The notes beneath the pieces were generated by a model. The model searched no databases, was not told the origin of the DNA, and was given only the letters and a program-made list of their open reading frames with translations. Shown here piece by piece: positions 24,572-33,341 of a DNA stretch of 64,000 nt; the stretch's first letter is position 1, and each line of letters starts with the position of its first letter. This DNA is from Candidatus Eiseniibacteriota bacterium (GTDB lineage Bacteria; Eisenbacteria; RBG-16-71-46; CAIMUX01): the NCBI GenBank assembly GCA_016712505.1, contig JADJQY010000009.1, positions 124,001 to 188,000 on the forward strand, read 5' to 3'. A program made the translations under genes and the position numbers.

Positions 24572-26152
24572 ATGGGAATTCGACACCGGAGCACGGCTCG
24601 CCTCGCGGCGACCTGGGCGATCACCATCGGCACCATTCTGGCGTGCGGGGCAGGGTCCGTTCGCTGGGCGGCGGCTCAGCCACCGCCGCTGCCGCTTCCC
24701 CCCGTACCGGTGCCAGTCCAGAACCCGATCACGGAACAGAAGCGCGTCCTGGGGAAGATCCTCTTCTTCGAGGAGCAACTATCATTCGACAACAGTGTGG
24801 CCTGCGGGACCTGTCACCAGCCGGGGGCGGGCTCGGCGGACGCGCGGAGCGGACGACATCCCGGTCGGGACGCGGTCTTCTTCACCGCGGACGACGTCCT
24901 CGGCTCGGCCGGCGTGCGCCGGGCCGACCAACTGGGACACTACGAGACCGACCCGATCTTCGGTGAAGACGCCCAGGTGACCTCCCGCACGACCCCGGGA
25001 TTTCTCGGCACCCTATGGGCGCCGGAGCTGTTCTGGGATGGGCGGGCGCGTCAGCAGTTCGAAGATCCCGAAGGCGGCGGCGTGTTGATCCCTATCGGTG
25101 GAGCCCTGGAGAATCAGGCTCTCGGGCCGATCCTGAACAGCGTCGAGATGGCGCATGCCTCCGGCACGTGGGAGCAGGTCCGGGAGAAGCTCGCGCTGGC
25201 TCCCCCTCTCGCCCTGGCGACCGATCTTCCGTCCGACGTGGCGACCGCGATTGCCGCGCATCCGAGCTACCCTGCGCTCTTCGCGGCGGCCTTCGGCGAT
25301 CCGGAGATCTCCGCCGCGCGGATCGCGTATGCCATCGCAACCTACGAACGCACCCTGGTGCCTGACGAGACACCGTGGGATCGCTTCATTGCGGGTGACA
25401 ACGGCGCCATGACACAGCGCCAGGTCGCCGGATGGAACGCGTTCCGTGCCGGGCCCTGCGCCACCTGCCACACGCCGCCGTTCTTCTCCGACCACACCTT
25501 CCGGAACATCGGTCTCCGTCCGATCGTGGAGGACAACGGGCGTCAGGCGGTGACCGGCCAGAACGGCGACCGCGGGCGGTTCAAGGTTCCGTCGCTCCGG
25601 AACGTCGGGCTGCGCCCGCGGCTCATGCACAACGGCATGGTGATCGACGTGCGCGATGCCTTCGGGTTCTACACCAATCCGGGGCGGCACTTCCCGGAGA
25701 ACCAGGACCCGATCGTCCAGGGCGGATTGCCGCTGCCTCCGCCGAACGTACTCACCGACATCGTGAATTTCCTCGAGAACGGCCTGACCGATCCCCGCGT
25801 TGCGGCCGAGACCTTCCCCTTTGATCGCCCGACCTTGCGGAGCGAGTTACCACCGTCTGCGGTTGACCTGATCGAGCTCGTCTCGCCGGTGACGGCGAGT
25901 CCGAATCCGTTTCGGGGCGTGACCGTGATCTCCTTCGCTTCCACGCCGAGGAGTTCGAGGGGGGCGCTGATCTACAACGCCCTCGGCGCGGAAGTGCGAC
26001 GGCTCTCGGCGCCGGACGCCGCGTCCGGTGAGATCGGGCTGACCTGGGACGGGCGCGATGATTCCGGACGTCCGGCGGCACCTGGTGTCTACTTCATTCG
26101 GGTCGACGGAGCGAAGAGCGCTTCCGCTGCGCGGGTGATTCGCGTGCGGTGA
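24572..26152 (+). CDS. Di-haem cytochrome c peroxidase (MauG/CcpA-like) with sorting domain
   Basis: The 526-residue exported protein has two c-haem sites: 'CGTCHQPG' (about residues 87-91) and 'CATCHTPPFFSDHTFRN' (about 300). Further family marks are 'LGKILFFEEQLSFDNSVAC', 'LFWDGRAR', 'PSLRNVGLRPRLMHNG' and 'VRDAFGFY'. Family members reduce H2O2 or oxidise protein and small substrates in the periplasm. From about residue 430 a FlgD-like sorting module follows ('VTASPNPFRGVTVISF', 'LTWDGRDDSGRPAAPGVYF'). That points to surface display or release, which is unusual for this enzyme family. It starts at ATG 24572 after a G-rich stretch; the signal peptide spans roughly residues 9-35. Cytochrome maturation genes are not in the window. 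Confidence 0.88.
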   Translation: MGIRHRSTARLAATWAITIGTILACGAGSVRWAAAQPPPLPLPPVPVPVQNPITEQKRVLGKILFFEEQLSFDNSVACGTCHQPGAGSADARSGRHPGRDAVFFTADDVLGSAGVRRADQLGHYETDPIFGEDAQVTSRTTPGFLGTLWAPELFWDGRARQQFEDPEGGGVLIPIGGALENQALGPILNSVEMAHASGTWEQVREKLALAPPLALATDLPSDVATAIAAHPSYPALFAAAFGDPEISAARIAYAIATYERTLVPDETPWDRFIAGDNGAMTQRQVAGWNAFRAGPCATCHTPPFFSDHTFRNIGLRPIVEDNGRQAVTGQNGDRGRFKVPSLRNVGLRPRLMHNGMVIDVRDAFGFYTNPGRHFPENQDPIVQGGLPLPPPNVLTDIVNFLENGLTDPRVAAETFPFDRPTLRSELPPSAVDLIELVSPVTASPNPFRGVTVISFASTPRSSRGALIYNALGAEVRRLSAPDAASGEIGLTWDGRDDSGRPAAPGVYFIRVDGAKSASAARVIRVR

Positions 26153-26251
26153 CCCCAGGGGCCGATGCGCGCTGTGGTCGGCTACGCCGACGGCGCGCGC
26201 GGCCTGTCCGGCGCATCCAGCAGGATCGCGTCCGCTCGACGCCCGCCTGTC

Positions 26252-26878
26252 CTAGTCGACCAGGATGATCACATTCCAGAGCGTGAACCAGACCAGGGTC
26301 AGGAAGTGCCAGTAGCCGCTGATCCCCTGGATCGTCGCGCGGTGCTCGCGATCCAGCGGACGCCGCGCGAGCGCCAGGGCACCACGGGTGAGCGGAATCA
26401 AACCGCCGAGCACGTGGAGCGCGTGGAGGCCGAAGAGCAGGAAGATCACGCCGTAGATGCCGACGTGCTGGCCGACCACCGTGCGGTGGCGCAGGAAGAG
26501 CTCGGTCACGCCGATCGCCTGCAGCAAGAGGAAGACGTAGCCCAGTCCGGTTGCGGCAACGTAGGCGCGTCGGGCGAGTCGAGGGTTGTCCAGTTCGGCG
26601 AACCGCCCGGCTCCCCAGAGCGAAAGGCTCGAGACCAGGACGGTCAGCGTGCTGAACCAGAACCAGACCGGTACGTCGAAATGGAGCCCGGCCGCGCCGC
26701 TCAGGACGTGCGGATTCCGTCCGAGCCGCATGACGAGATAGGCGAGCAGCAGGGCGGCGAAGAACATCGTCATGCCGAGAATGGCGAAGCGAAGCAAAAG
26801 TGTCGTCGGGCTGGCCCCTGGTCGCTGCGACCTGGGGCTCGGGTCGAGGTGGGTTCCGGGAACGACAGGTGTGCGCAT
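26252..26878 (-). CDS. Haem-copper oxidase subunit III-like membrane protein
   Basis: The 208-residue polytopic protein starts at ATG 26878 with GAGGG five bases ahead. About five membrane segments are visible: 'FAILGMTMFFAALLLAYLV', 'FWFSTLTVLVSSLSLW', 'AATGLGYVFLLLQAIGVTEL', 'GVIFLLFGLHALHVLGGLI', and 'FLTLVWFTLWNVIILV'. The Glu in 'AIGVTEL' and the His pair in 'GLHALHVLGG' fit CoxC/CyoC. A Pro/Arg-rich 30-residue cytoplasmic leader precedes the first helix. Subunits I and II are not adjacent, so it is either an orphan copy or separated from its operon. Confidence 0.8.
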   Translation of the reverse strand: MRTPVVPGTHLDPSPRSQRPGASPTTLLLRFAILGMTMFFAALLLAYLVMRLGRNPHVLSGAAGLHFDVPVWFWFSTLTVLVSSLSLWGAGRFAELDNPRLARRAYVAATGLGYVFLLLQAIGVTELFLRHRTVVGQHVGIYGVIFLLFGLHALHVLGGLIPLTRGALALARRPLDREHRATIQGISGYWHFLTLVWFTLWNVIILVD

Positions 26879-27081
26879 GATTCCCTCGCACGGCTCGCGC
26901 TGGACGCGGGTCGGGTTGCGCGTCGGTCCAGTCCCGGGGAGGGTGAAGCGATGCTTCGCTTCCCAGTCTAGACGGATCTCCGGCGAGTGCAACTGCCCCC
27001 GGGGGCAGTTCGACCTCGAAGTACCGTGCGCAGGTCGGGGCGACTTTACGACCGAACTTCTGATCCGCTAGAGTCGCCCCC

Positions 27082-27801
27082 ATGCAATCCAAAGCCAAGA
27101 CCGTCCAGGAGTACCTGAAGTCGCTTCCGGAGGACCGGCGCGCCGCGATCGAGGCGGTGCGGAAGGTCGTACTGGCCAACCTCGACCGGCAGTTCGAGGA
27201 GGGGATGCAGTACGGGATGATCGGCTTCTATGTCCCGCACAGCGTCTTTCCTCCGGGCTACCACTGTGATCCGAAGCAACCGCTGCCGTTCGCGGCCCTC
27301 GCCTCGCAGAAGAACTACATGTCGCTCTACTTGATGTCGCTCTACATGAACTCGGAAGCCGAAGCGCGGTTCACCAAGGAATGGGCGAAGACGGGCAAGA
27401 AGCTCGACATGGGGAAGTCGTGCATCCGCTTCACGTCGGTCGATGCCCTCGCGCTCGAGGTGATCGCGGAGCATCTCCGGCGAGTCACGGCGCAGCTCTA
27501 CATCGAGACCTACCTGGGCAACCTTCCTCCGGCCAAGCGACCCTCGTGGTCTGCGACCGGGGCGACCGGCAGGCCTGCAGCGTCGGTGCAGACCGCGGCC
27601 AGGCAGTCGCCCGCCAAGAGGTCGCCCGCCAAGAATCCGCCCGCTAAGAAGTCACCCGCCGGGAAGCCCGCGGTCGGGAAGACTCAGGGCTCCAGGGCGA
27701 CCGCGGCCGCCTCGAAGAAGGTGTCAAGGAAGATGGGCAAGACGGCCAACGCGGCGACGAAGAAGACGGCGAAGGCCGTGGCCAGGCGGGCGCCGAAGTA
27801 G
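27082..27801 (+). CDS. DUF1801 protein with Lys/Ala/Pro-rich histone-like tail
   Basis: The 239-residue protein: residues 1-145 match DUF1801 (YdhG-like): 'TVQEYLKSLPEDRRAAIEAV', 'EEGMQYGMIGFYVP', 'FAALASQKNYMSLYLM', and 'LDMGKSCIRFTSVDAL'. From about 150 to 239 the sequence is low-complexity, with repeated 'SPAKRSPAKNPPAKK', 'GKPAVGKTQ' and 'TKKTAKAVARRAPK', closely resembling bacterial histone H1-like and AlgP-type tails. The tail is likely disordered and strongly basic, suggesting nucleic-acid binding. DUF1801 has no established biochemical role. It converges with a rhodanese gene across a hairpin-rich gap. Confidence 0.82.
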   Translation: MQSKAKTVQEYLKSLPEDRRAAIEAVRKVVLANLDRQFEEGMQYGMIGFYVPHSVFPPGYHCDPKQPLPFAALASQKNYMSLYLMSLYMNSEAEARFTKEWAKTGKKLDMGKSCIRFTSVDALALEVIAEHLRRVTAQLYIETYLGNLPPAKRPSWSATGATGRPAASVQTAARQSPAKRSPAKNPPAKKSPAGKPAVGKTQGSRATAAASKKVSRKMGKTANAATKKTAKAVARRAPK

Positions 27802-27824
27802 TCCGGGGCGCGGGAGAGGGCGAA

Positions 27825-27849
27825 CTCCGGGCGGGGAACCCGCCCGGAG
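27825..27849. terminator. Hairpin 1 of a hairpin cluster between convergent genes
   Basis: Perfect 11-base arms (27825-27835, 27839-27849) enclose the three-base loop GAA, 24 bases after the DUF1801 stop. Confidence 0.6.
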
Positions 27850-27863
27850 AGATGCAGAACGAG

Positions 27864-27893
27864 AACGCCGGATGGCAGATGCCACCCGGCGTT
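27864..27893. terminator. Hairpin 2 of the cluster
   Basis: AACGCCGG pairs with CCGGCGTT, with an inner GGCA/TGCC stem across a two-by-two internal loop. A third stem, GTTCGGAG/CTCCGAAC (27913-27920 with 27935-27942), follows just before the rhodanese stop. Together they should stop transcription from both sides. Confidence 0.55.
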
Positions 27894-27953
27894 TCGCGCG
27901 TTTGGGCGCGGTGTTCGGAGGGGGGGGCAGTCCGCTCCGAACCTCGGTGAAGG

Positions 27954-28865
27954 CTAGTTGGAAGCCTTCGGAGTGTTGGGATCCGCGGCCCACTCCGCCC
28001 ACGAGCCGTCATAGTGAGCGACGTTGTAGCCCATGAGACGGAAGACGAAGTACTCCTGGGAGGAGCGATAGCCGACGTAGCAGTGGGTGTAGATCACCTT
28101 GCTGCGGGAGATCCCCTTGGCGGTGAGCAGCGCGTCGATCTCGACCGAGGTCTTCATGGTCAGATCGGAGTTGAGGAAGTCACCGATCAGGATGTTGATC
28201 GCGTTCGGGATGCGCGAGGCCTGGAAGTCGGCCGCGTTGCGGGAGTCGACGATCGCGTAGTCCGCGGTGTCCTGGTAGATGTCGAGCACGTCCTGCTTGT
28301 CGACCAGGCGCGCGGCGATGACCGACGGAGTGAACGTCTTGGCCGGAGCGGTCGCAACGGTGGTCGAGGTCTGGCGGGCATCCGCGGTCCACTTGGAGAA
28401 GCCCCCGTCGAGCAACCGGACGTCAGAGGCGCCGATGTACTCGAGCATCCAGAACATCCGCCCGACGAGCCAGTCGATGTCCGTGCCGTAGATCACGATC
28501 GTGGTGTTGGCCGCGAGTCCTGCCGCTCCGAGAACCGTGCCGAGTTCGGCCGGGGCCTTGAGGTCGGTGGCATCGGTGCCCGCCCCACCCTTATCGAACA
28601 GCCCGGTGCCCGGGGTGATCGGCAGACTGATCGCGCCGGGGATGTGACCGGCGGCGTACGCGTCGGCCGACCGGGTGTCGACGATCACCTGGTTCGCAGC
28701 GGTCAGATTGGCCGCCAGGTCGCCGCCGGAAATCAGCAGGCGGGTATTGGGATAGGGGTCGGTCTCCTTCGGCTTGGTGGTCGAGTCGCTACAACCGGTC
28801 AGACCGGCGATGGCGAGCGCGACCGTCGCGCCGAACAGGAAGACAGGATTGGCAAACTTCTTCAT
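27954..28865 (-). CDS. Two-domain rhodanese-like sulfurtransferase lipoprotein
   Basis: The 303-residue protein starts at ATG 28865 (GGGAGGA ahead) with lipobox 'AIAGLTGC'. Domain 1 (about 40-155) includes 'VIVDTRSADAYAAGHIPGA' and 'IVIYGTDIDW', where the catalytic Cys position is not Cys. Domain 2 (about 175-300) includes 'AIVDSRNAADFQASRIPNA' and the active loop 'YTHCYVGYRSS', so Cys about 263 is the persulfide-forming residue. Thiosulfate or mercaptopyruvate sulfurtransferase-like activity outside the cytoplasmic membrane is expected. It ends 'WAEWAADPNTPKASN'. A second exported rhodanese lies 91 bases upstream on the same strand; the two probably form a unit. Confidence 0.88.
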   Translation of the reverse strand: MKKFANPVFLFGATVALAIAGLTGCSDSTTKPKETDPYPNTRLLISGGDLAANLTAANQVIVDTRSADAYAAGHIPGAISLPITPGTGLFDKGGAGTDATDLKAPAELGTVLGAAGLAANTTIVIYGTDIDWLVGRMFWMLEYIGASDVRLLDGGFSKWTADARQTSTTVATAPAKTFTPSVIAARLVDKQDVLDIYQDTADYAIVDSRNAADFQASRIPNAINILIGDFLNSDLTMKTSVEIDALLTAKGISRSKVIYTHCYVGYRSSQEYFVFRLMGYNVAHYDGSWAEWAADPNTPKASN

Positions 28866-28956
28866 GACGATTCCTCCCGTGAGAAGTGGCTAGATGGACG
28901 GAACATGGACATCGGTGCGGCCTCTGGCCGCGGTGGCGGTACGATCTCCTGCGGCT

Positions 28957-29907
28957 TCACTGAAGTTTGTCCCAGGCCTCGATGCCGCCTTCGTAGTTGC
29001 GGGCATCGGGCAAATCCGAGAGCTGGTGGACCAACCAGCAGTAGGCGGAGCGGATCCCCCCGGTACAGTAGTAGACCACTGGTCGATCGAGCGGGACGCC
29101 GTGCTCCGCGAGCAGTTCGTGAAGGGCGGCGGGCTCCAGCGGACGGTGATCGGCGCCGGTCGAGAAGCGGTCCCACGGGATGTGAACCGCGCCCGGGATG
29201 CGACCTGCCATCCACTCAGCATTCGAACGGGTGTCGATCACGGTGAACGGCTGCGAGGGATGGCGCAGGTTGTTGGTGTCGATGTCGAGTTCGGGACGGA
29301 GCGAAACGGCATAGTCGACCGGGGGACGCGCCGCGGGTGGATCGGTGGTGAGCGGCAGGCCGGCTGCCTGCCAGGCCTCGATGCCGCCGTCGATCAGTCG
29401 GATCGGTCCTTCGTGTCCGATCCAGGCCAGCAGCCAGCAGGTCCACCCTTCGCCGCCCCAGCTCTCCGCCGCGTCGCCGTAGACGACGATCGGGGAGGAA
29501 GCCGAGATGCCGAGTTCTCCCAGCGTCTGTGCGATCGATTCCGGCGGCCCCGGCTGATACCGTACGCCGTCCGGATCGGTGCTGGTATGGTCCTCCCACG
29601 AGAACGAGAGCGCGCCGGCAAGGTGCCCGTCGCGGTACGCGGCGCCAGGCCGCGCGTCGAGGACGATCCACCGCTCGCGGACCGGAGCCAGCGTCGACGC
29701 CGAGATCAGCCCAAGATCCGGCTCGTGGCGCGGTGCGGTCTCGGCGTGCGCCGCGCGGTTCGCGGGGGGGACGAGCGGAGTGCCCGAGGACGTGAGAGCA
29801 ACGAGACCGAAGATGACCAGAGCCGTCCGCAGCCCGGAGCGCGCGCGCGCCGCGGCGACGTTTCGCCTGCGATCATGGCTGGTGCAGTTCCTGATTCCCG
29901 CCGTCAT
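28957..29907 (-). CDS. Second exported two-domain rhodanese
   Basis: The 316-residue protein has an N-terminal hydrophobic segment ('TALVIFGLVALTSSG') and probable cleavage after 'RAAHA'. Domain 1 shows 'WIVLDARPGAAYRDGHLAGA' and 'IVVYGDAAESWGGEG'; domain 2 shows 'FTVIDTRSNAEWMAGRIPGA' and active loop 'VVYYCTGGIRSAYCW', so the active Cys is in the C-terminal domain. The only good start in frame is ATG 29907, which makes the gene overlap the divergent mannosyltransferase by up to 95 bases. Its resemblance to the lipoprotein rhodanese suggests an old duplication in which one copy is membrane-anchored and one soluble. Confidence 0.85.
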   Translation of the reverse strand: MTAGIRNCTSHDRRRNVAAARARSGLRTALVIFGLVALTSSGTPLVPPANRAAHAETAPRHEPDLGLISASTLAPVRERWIVLDARPGAAYRDGHLAGALSFSWEDHTSTDPDGVRYQPGPPESIAQTLGELGISASSPIVVYGDAAESWGGEGWTCWLLAWIGHEGPIRLIDGGIEAWQAAGLPLTTDPPAARPPVDYAVSLRPELDIDTNNLRHPSQPFTVIDTRSNAEWMAGRIPGAVHIPWDRFSTGADHRPLEPAALHELLAEHGVPLDRPVVYYCTGGIRSAYCWLVHQLSDLPDARNYEGGIEAWDKLQ

Positions 29908-31252
29908 CGTACTGTCCTACCTGCTCCTCACCCGGGCACCGGATCTCCGGCTCTCCCGAGATCTGACGTTCTGGACCTCGCTCGTCGTGGCCGCCCTCGG
30001 CTTCGCGCTCTGGGCCGAACCGCGGATCACCCCGCGCTGGTCGACCCGATCGGTCCTGCTCGTGGCCGTGCTGCTCCGACTCTGCTTTCTCCTCCGCCCG
30101 CCTGAACTTTCGGACGACATCTATCGCTACCTCTGGGACGCCGGCTCCACCTTCGCGGGGAAGAACCCGTATGCCCTCGCCCCTTCCGCCGAAGTCACAG
30201 GCGACCTGGAGCGCCTCGCCCTCCAGCAGCAGGTGAACCACCCGGAGTTGGTCACCATCTATCCACCGGCAGCGCAGGTGATCTTTGCCCTGGCCCGACT
30301 CGCCCCCGCCGGCCTGACCGGGTTCAAGCTCGCGCTCGTGTTGCTCGATCTCTGTGCCTGCCTCGTCGCCGCGAGGTTGCTGCGCGCCCTCGGACTACCT
30401 CCATGGCGCCTGGCCTTGTACGCCTGGCACCCGCTCGCCGTGATCGAGATCGCCGGCTCGGGCCACATCGATGGCGCCGGCGTCCTCCTGCTGCTGCTCT
30501 CGTTCTCCGCCCTGGTCGGACCGTCGTCACTCCGGTCGGGCGCGCTCGCGGGATCCGCCTTTGCCGCCTCGGTCCTGACCAAGCTGGTCCCTCTGGCCTG
30601 GGCACCCTTCCTGCTCCTGGTTGGCGGTCGCCGTCGGGTCGTCCCGTTTCTCACCGCCGGCCTGCTCACCGCGGTCGCCCTGATCGTCCCGTTTCTCCCG
30701 GAGATCCGGCACGGACTCGGAACCCTCTCGACCTACACCCAGACCTGGGAGTTCGCCGGCCTGGCGTTCCGCACACTCCGCCAACTGACCGGTTCAGGGG
30801 AGCTGGCCCGTCGCCTGCTCGGCGGTGGGTTCGTCGTCATCTGGACCTGGGTCACGATTCGCGCGCTGCGTGAACGACCGGTGTCGACCGGCCCGGGCAA
30901 TGGGCAGCTCGGTTCAGCGCTTCGCGCGAGCTATCGGATCGCGATCGCCTTTCTCCTTCTCTCTCCCACCCTGCATGCGTGGTACGCGCTCTACCTTGCG
31001 GCGCTCCTGCCGTTCGTCGCCGGTCCGGCTGGATTCGTCCTCTCTGGCTCGGTCTTCTTCGGCTACACGGTGCTTCCGCGCTTTGCCGCCACCGGCGAGT
31101 GGATCGAGACCGACTCGATCTCGATCGCGGTCGGTGTTCCTGTCGCGGTCGCCTTCCTGGTCGCAGCGGCCCTCCGGTGTTTCACACGCCGACAGATCCG
31201 CCCGCTCCGACCGCGGTCCGGCTCGGCGCTACGGCAGAGACCTGACAGATGA
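29813..31252 (+). CDS. GT-C mannosyltransferase-like membrane protein
   Basis: About 479 residues if ATG 29813 is used; a GTG at 29882 is an alternative and would remove most of the overlap with the divergent rhodanese. Neither has a strong ribosome binding site. Around eleven to twelve membrane helices are visible, starting 'FLIPAVIVLSYLLL'. The first outer loop carries 'ELSDDIYRYLWDAGSTFAG' and 'NPYALAP', the DD-type signature of polyprenol-phosphate-mannose-dependent alpha-mannosyltransferases (MptB-like). Later 'YPPAAQVIFALARLAP' and 'GSGHIDGAGVLLLLLS' agree with that family. It probably adds mannose to a lipid-linked or surface glycan on the outer face of the membrane. Confidence 0.8.
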   Translation: MTRAVRSPERARAAATFRLRSWLVQFLIPAVIVLSYLLLTRAPDLRLSRDLTFWTSLVVAALGFALWAEPRITPRWSTRSVLLVAVLLRLCFLLRPPELSDDIYRYLWDAGSTFAGKNPYALAPSAEVTGDLERLALQQQVNHPELVTIYPPAAQVIFALARLAPAGLTGFKLALVLLDLCACLVAARLLRALGLPPWRLALYAWHPLAVIEIAGSGHIDGAGVLLLLLSFSALVGPSSLRSGALAGSAFAASVLTKLVPLAWAPFLLLVGGRRRVVPFLTAGLLTAVALIVPFLPEIRHGLGTLSTYTQTWEFAGLAFRTLRQLTGSGELARRLLGGGFVVIWTWVTIRALRERPVSTGPGNGQLGSALRASYRIAIAFLLLSPTLHAWYALYLAALLPFVAGPAGFVLSGSVFFGYTVLPRFAATGEWIETDSISIAVGVPVAVAFLVAAALRCFTRRQIRPLRPRSGSALRQRPDR

Positions 31253-31361
31253 CTGCGATCTACCTTGGTCATGACGCAGTCGAGGCACACTCGGCCGCGG
31301 GAAGAACGTTCTTCGCGATCGATGAGTCCGTGGCGGTCCGTTGAGAGAAGGGGGAATTCGA

Positions 31362-32153
31362 ATGCGATCACGATCGGTCTGGATGGCGGTGCTCGGAGCG
31401 GTGGCCCTCATGCCCGCCCTACTCCTCGGGTGCAACCGCGAGGCGACGGTTCGGGTGGACTGTGCGGAGCCGCAAAGTGTTCTGACCCGCATCGGCCTCC
31501 TGAATACCACCGGCCTCCAGTTGGGCAGCGTGTTCGTGGTCAACACCGCCACCCGGAAGGCGAGGTCGCTCGGGACCTTCGCTCCGGTCCTGAACGAGAT
31601 CTCGCGCACCGCGCGAGAGGACGACCTGCGGTTGCCGATCTTCTCTGGCCTCAGCGCATCGGTGTCAGGCCCCTCCAATCTTCCGGCGGACCTTGCGCAG
31701 AGTCTGGCCTCCCATGCAGCGGAGGGAAGCGTGTTCCGTGTCCGTGGCCGCCAGTCGAGAAGCATCTTCAACGTCGGCTACTATGTGCACGAGCGCGGGA
31801 CGCTCTATTCGCAGATCGCGTCGCTCCCGCCCCCCGCGGCGGGGACGGATGTCGTCTATCTCGTGACCACCGAGAGCACGGCCGAAGCGATTTCGATCGG
31901 TCTGGGAGATGCCATCGCCGCAGGCGCCGATCCGAGCAGCGGCGAGGTGGCGACGGTGGCGGTCGGCGGGTACGTGCTCCGAGTCGAGTATCAAGGACTC
32001 CCGCAATCGCTCGCTGCCGGCAGCAAGGGGCCGGCATTCGTCCGCGCAACACCCCTGCGGTTCCTCCCGGACGACGAGGAGGTGATCGTCGACGTGACCC
32101 AGGAACTCGATCTCTCGACCTGTGATCTCTCGGCGGCGGCGACGCCGCAGTAG
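31362..32153 (+). CDS. Unknown lipoprotein
   Basis: The 263-residue protein starts at ATG 31362 behind AAGGGGG, with lipobox 'LMPALLLGC' (Cys about 24). The mature part has no recognisable catalytic motif. It contains regular beta-strand-like stretches ('SVFVVNTATRKARSLG', 'VVYLVTTESTAEAISIG', 'VATVAVGGYVLRVEY') and two cysteines. It faces the sorting-domain gene at 32161 with a seven-base gap. I do not recognise the family. Confidence 0.75.
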   Translation: MRSRSVWMAVLGAVALMPALLLGCNREATVRVDCAEPQSVLTRIGLLNTTGLQLGSVFVVNTATRKARSLGTFAPVLNEISRTAREDDLRLPIFSGLSASVSGPSNLPADLAQSLASHAAEGSVFRVRGRQSRSIFNVGYYVHERGTLYSQIASLPPPAAGTDVVYLVTTESTAEAISIGLGDAIAAGADPSSGEVATVAVGGYVLRVEYQGLPQSLAAGSKGPAFVRATPLRFLPDDEEVIVDVTQELDLSTCDLSAAATPQ

Positions 32154-32160
32154 GGCCGTT

Positions 32161-33147
32161 TCAGCGGAGCACGACTGCGCGGACGGACGGGCCTCCCGCG
32201 ACTCGAACCAGGTAGATCCCGGCGGGGACGCGTCGGTTCCAGCGATCCCGGCGGTCCCAGGTCACGCGCACTCCCTGGTTCGTGCCACCCGGCACGGTCA
32301 ATGAACGCACTTCTCGTCCCGCTGGATCGAAGATCGCGATCCGCCGTCCGTGCGGAACCGATCCGCTCAGGAAGATCTCGGTGCCCTCGGCGATCGGGTT
32401 CGGTGCCAGGGAGAACTCCGGGGAAGGCGGCAGGCCCGCCGGTGCGTCCGAGGCGGCGGTGAACTGCGCATCGAAGCTCGCCACCAGGTCGGAGGAGCTG
32501 ATCCCCAGCGGGCTGAAGGCTGCATCCCCGCCCCCACCCACTGCGAGCTGGTAGCTCCCGGGGGCAAGGTCGATCGTCTCATCGTAGCTCTCCGAGATCG
32601 ACGACCACTGTCGCCGGAGCAGAAATCCCTCGACCGGGGAGTAAAGGGACAGATCGAAGGTCGCGCCGCCCGCCGCGATGACGTTCCCCGTCAGCCGGAC
32701 CTGCGTGGCCGCATCGACCGAGAAGTCGTAGATGATGCCGCCGGAGGCGATGCCGAGCGCGGAGTGCTGCTGACTCCCGACCACGATCGCGGCGCTCGAA
32801 TGGAAGCTGGCCACCACCCGATCGACCGTGATCTCCGAAGACTGGTCCGAGGCGGCGGTCACCTGGCTGCCGAGCGATTCGAGGAGGCAGAGCGCATTCT
32901 CGCTGAACCCGCCGCCGGTAAACGACTCGATCCGTTCATCGCTGCGCAGTGCGTCCGGGCTGGTGTTGGTGTCAAGGAAGGCGAAGGTTGAGACCGTGCG
33001 ATCGTACGCGATCGGGGTGAGCGCCCCGACCGCGGAAGGCGGCCCCAGGATCGTGCTGGCCAACATACAGAGGAGACCGAGCCCTGGGATCCCGACTCGG
33101 GGGTGGGGCGAGGTGGTGCGGAAATCGTCTCGTCGGCACGCGATCAT
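32161..33147 (-). CDS. Secreted protein of unknown function with sorting domain
   Basis: The 328-residue protein starts at ATG 33147, five bases after AGGAGG. The signal peptide ('GLGLLCMLASTILG') is preceded by a basic N-terminus. The middle is beta-rich ('VVASFHSSAAIVVGSQQ', 'AATFDLSLYSPVEGF', 'DLAPGSYQLAVGGGGDA') and reads like a pre-peptidase C-terminal or jelly-roll fold. The last 90 residues are the FlgD-like module ('FSLAPNPIAEGTEIFL', 'IFDPAGREVRSL', 'VTWDRRDRW', 'GIYLVRV'). It is likely a surface-associated binding protein. Confidence 0.8.
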   Translation of the reverse strand: MIACRRDDFRTTSPHPRVGIPGLGLLCMLASTILGPPSAVGALTPIAYDRTVSTFAFLDTNTSPDALRSDERIESFTGGGFSENALCLLESLGSQVTAASDQSSEITVDRVVASFHSSAAIVVGSQQHSALGIASGGIIYDFSVDAATQVRLTGNVIAAGGATFDLSLYSPVEGFLLRRQWSSISESYDETIDLAPGSYQLAVGGGGDAAFSPLGISSSDLVASFDAQFTAASDAPAGLPPSPEFSLAPNPIAEGTEIFLSGSVPHGRRIAIFDPAGREVRSLTVPGGTNQGVRVTWDRRDRWNRRVPAGIYLVRVAGGPSVRAVVLR

Positions 33148-33341
33148 CGAATCCTCCTGTGTCTTCGCCTGGTCGGCTTTCCGACGTTACCTTGGGGGAG
33201 ACCTTTCGCATCGAGTGCGGAGAAGTGTGCTCTACGGAACTACTGTTTGTCGATTCCTTTCGGGGGACCGGTCTCCCAACGCACGATGACGCGAGGTCTC
33301 CGGGAACCAGGCAGAGGCTGCGCGACGTTCTGGTTCCCGAG

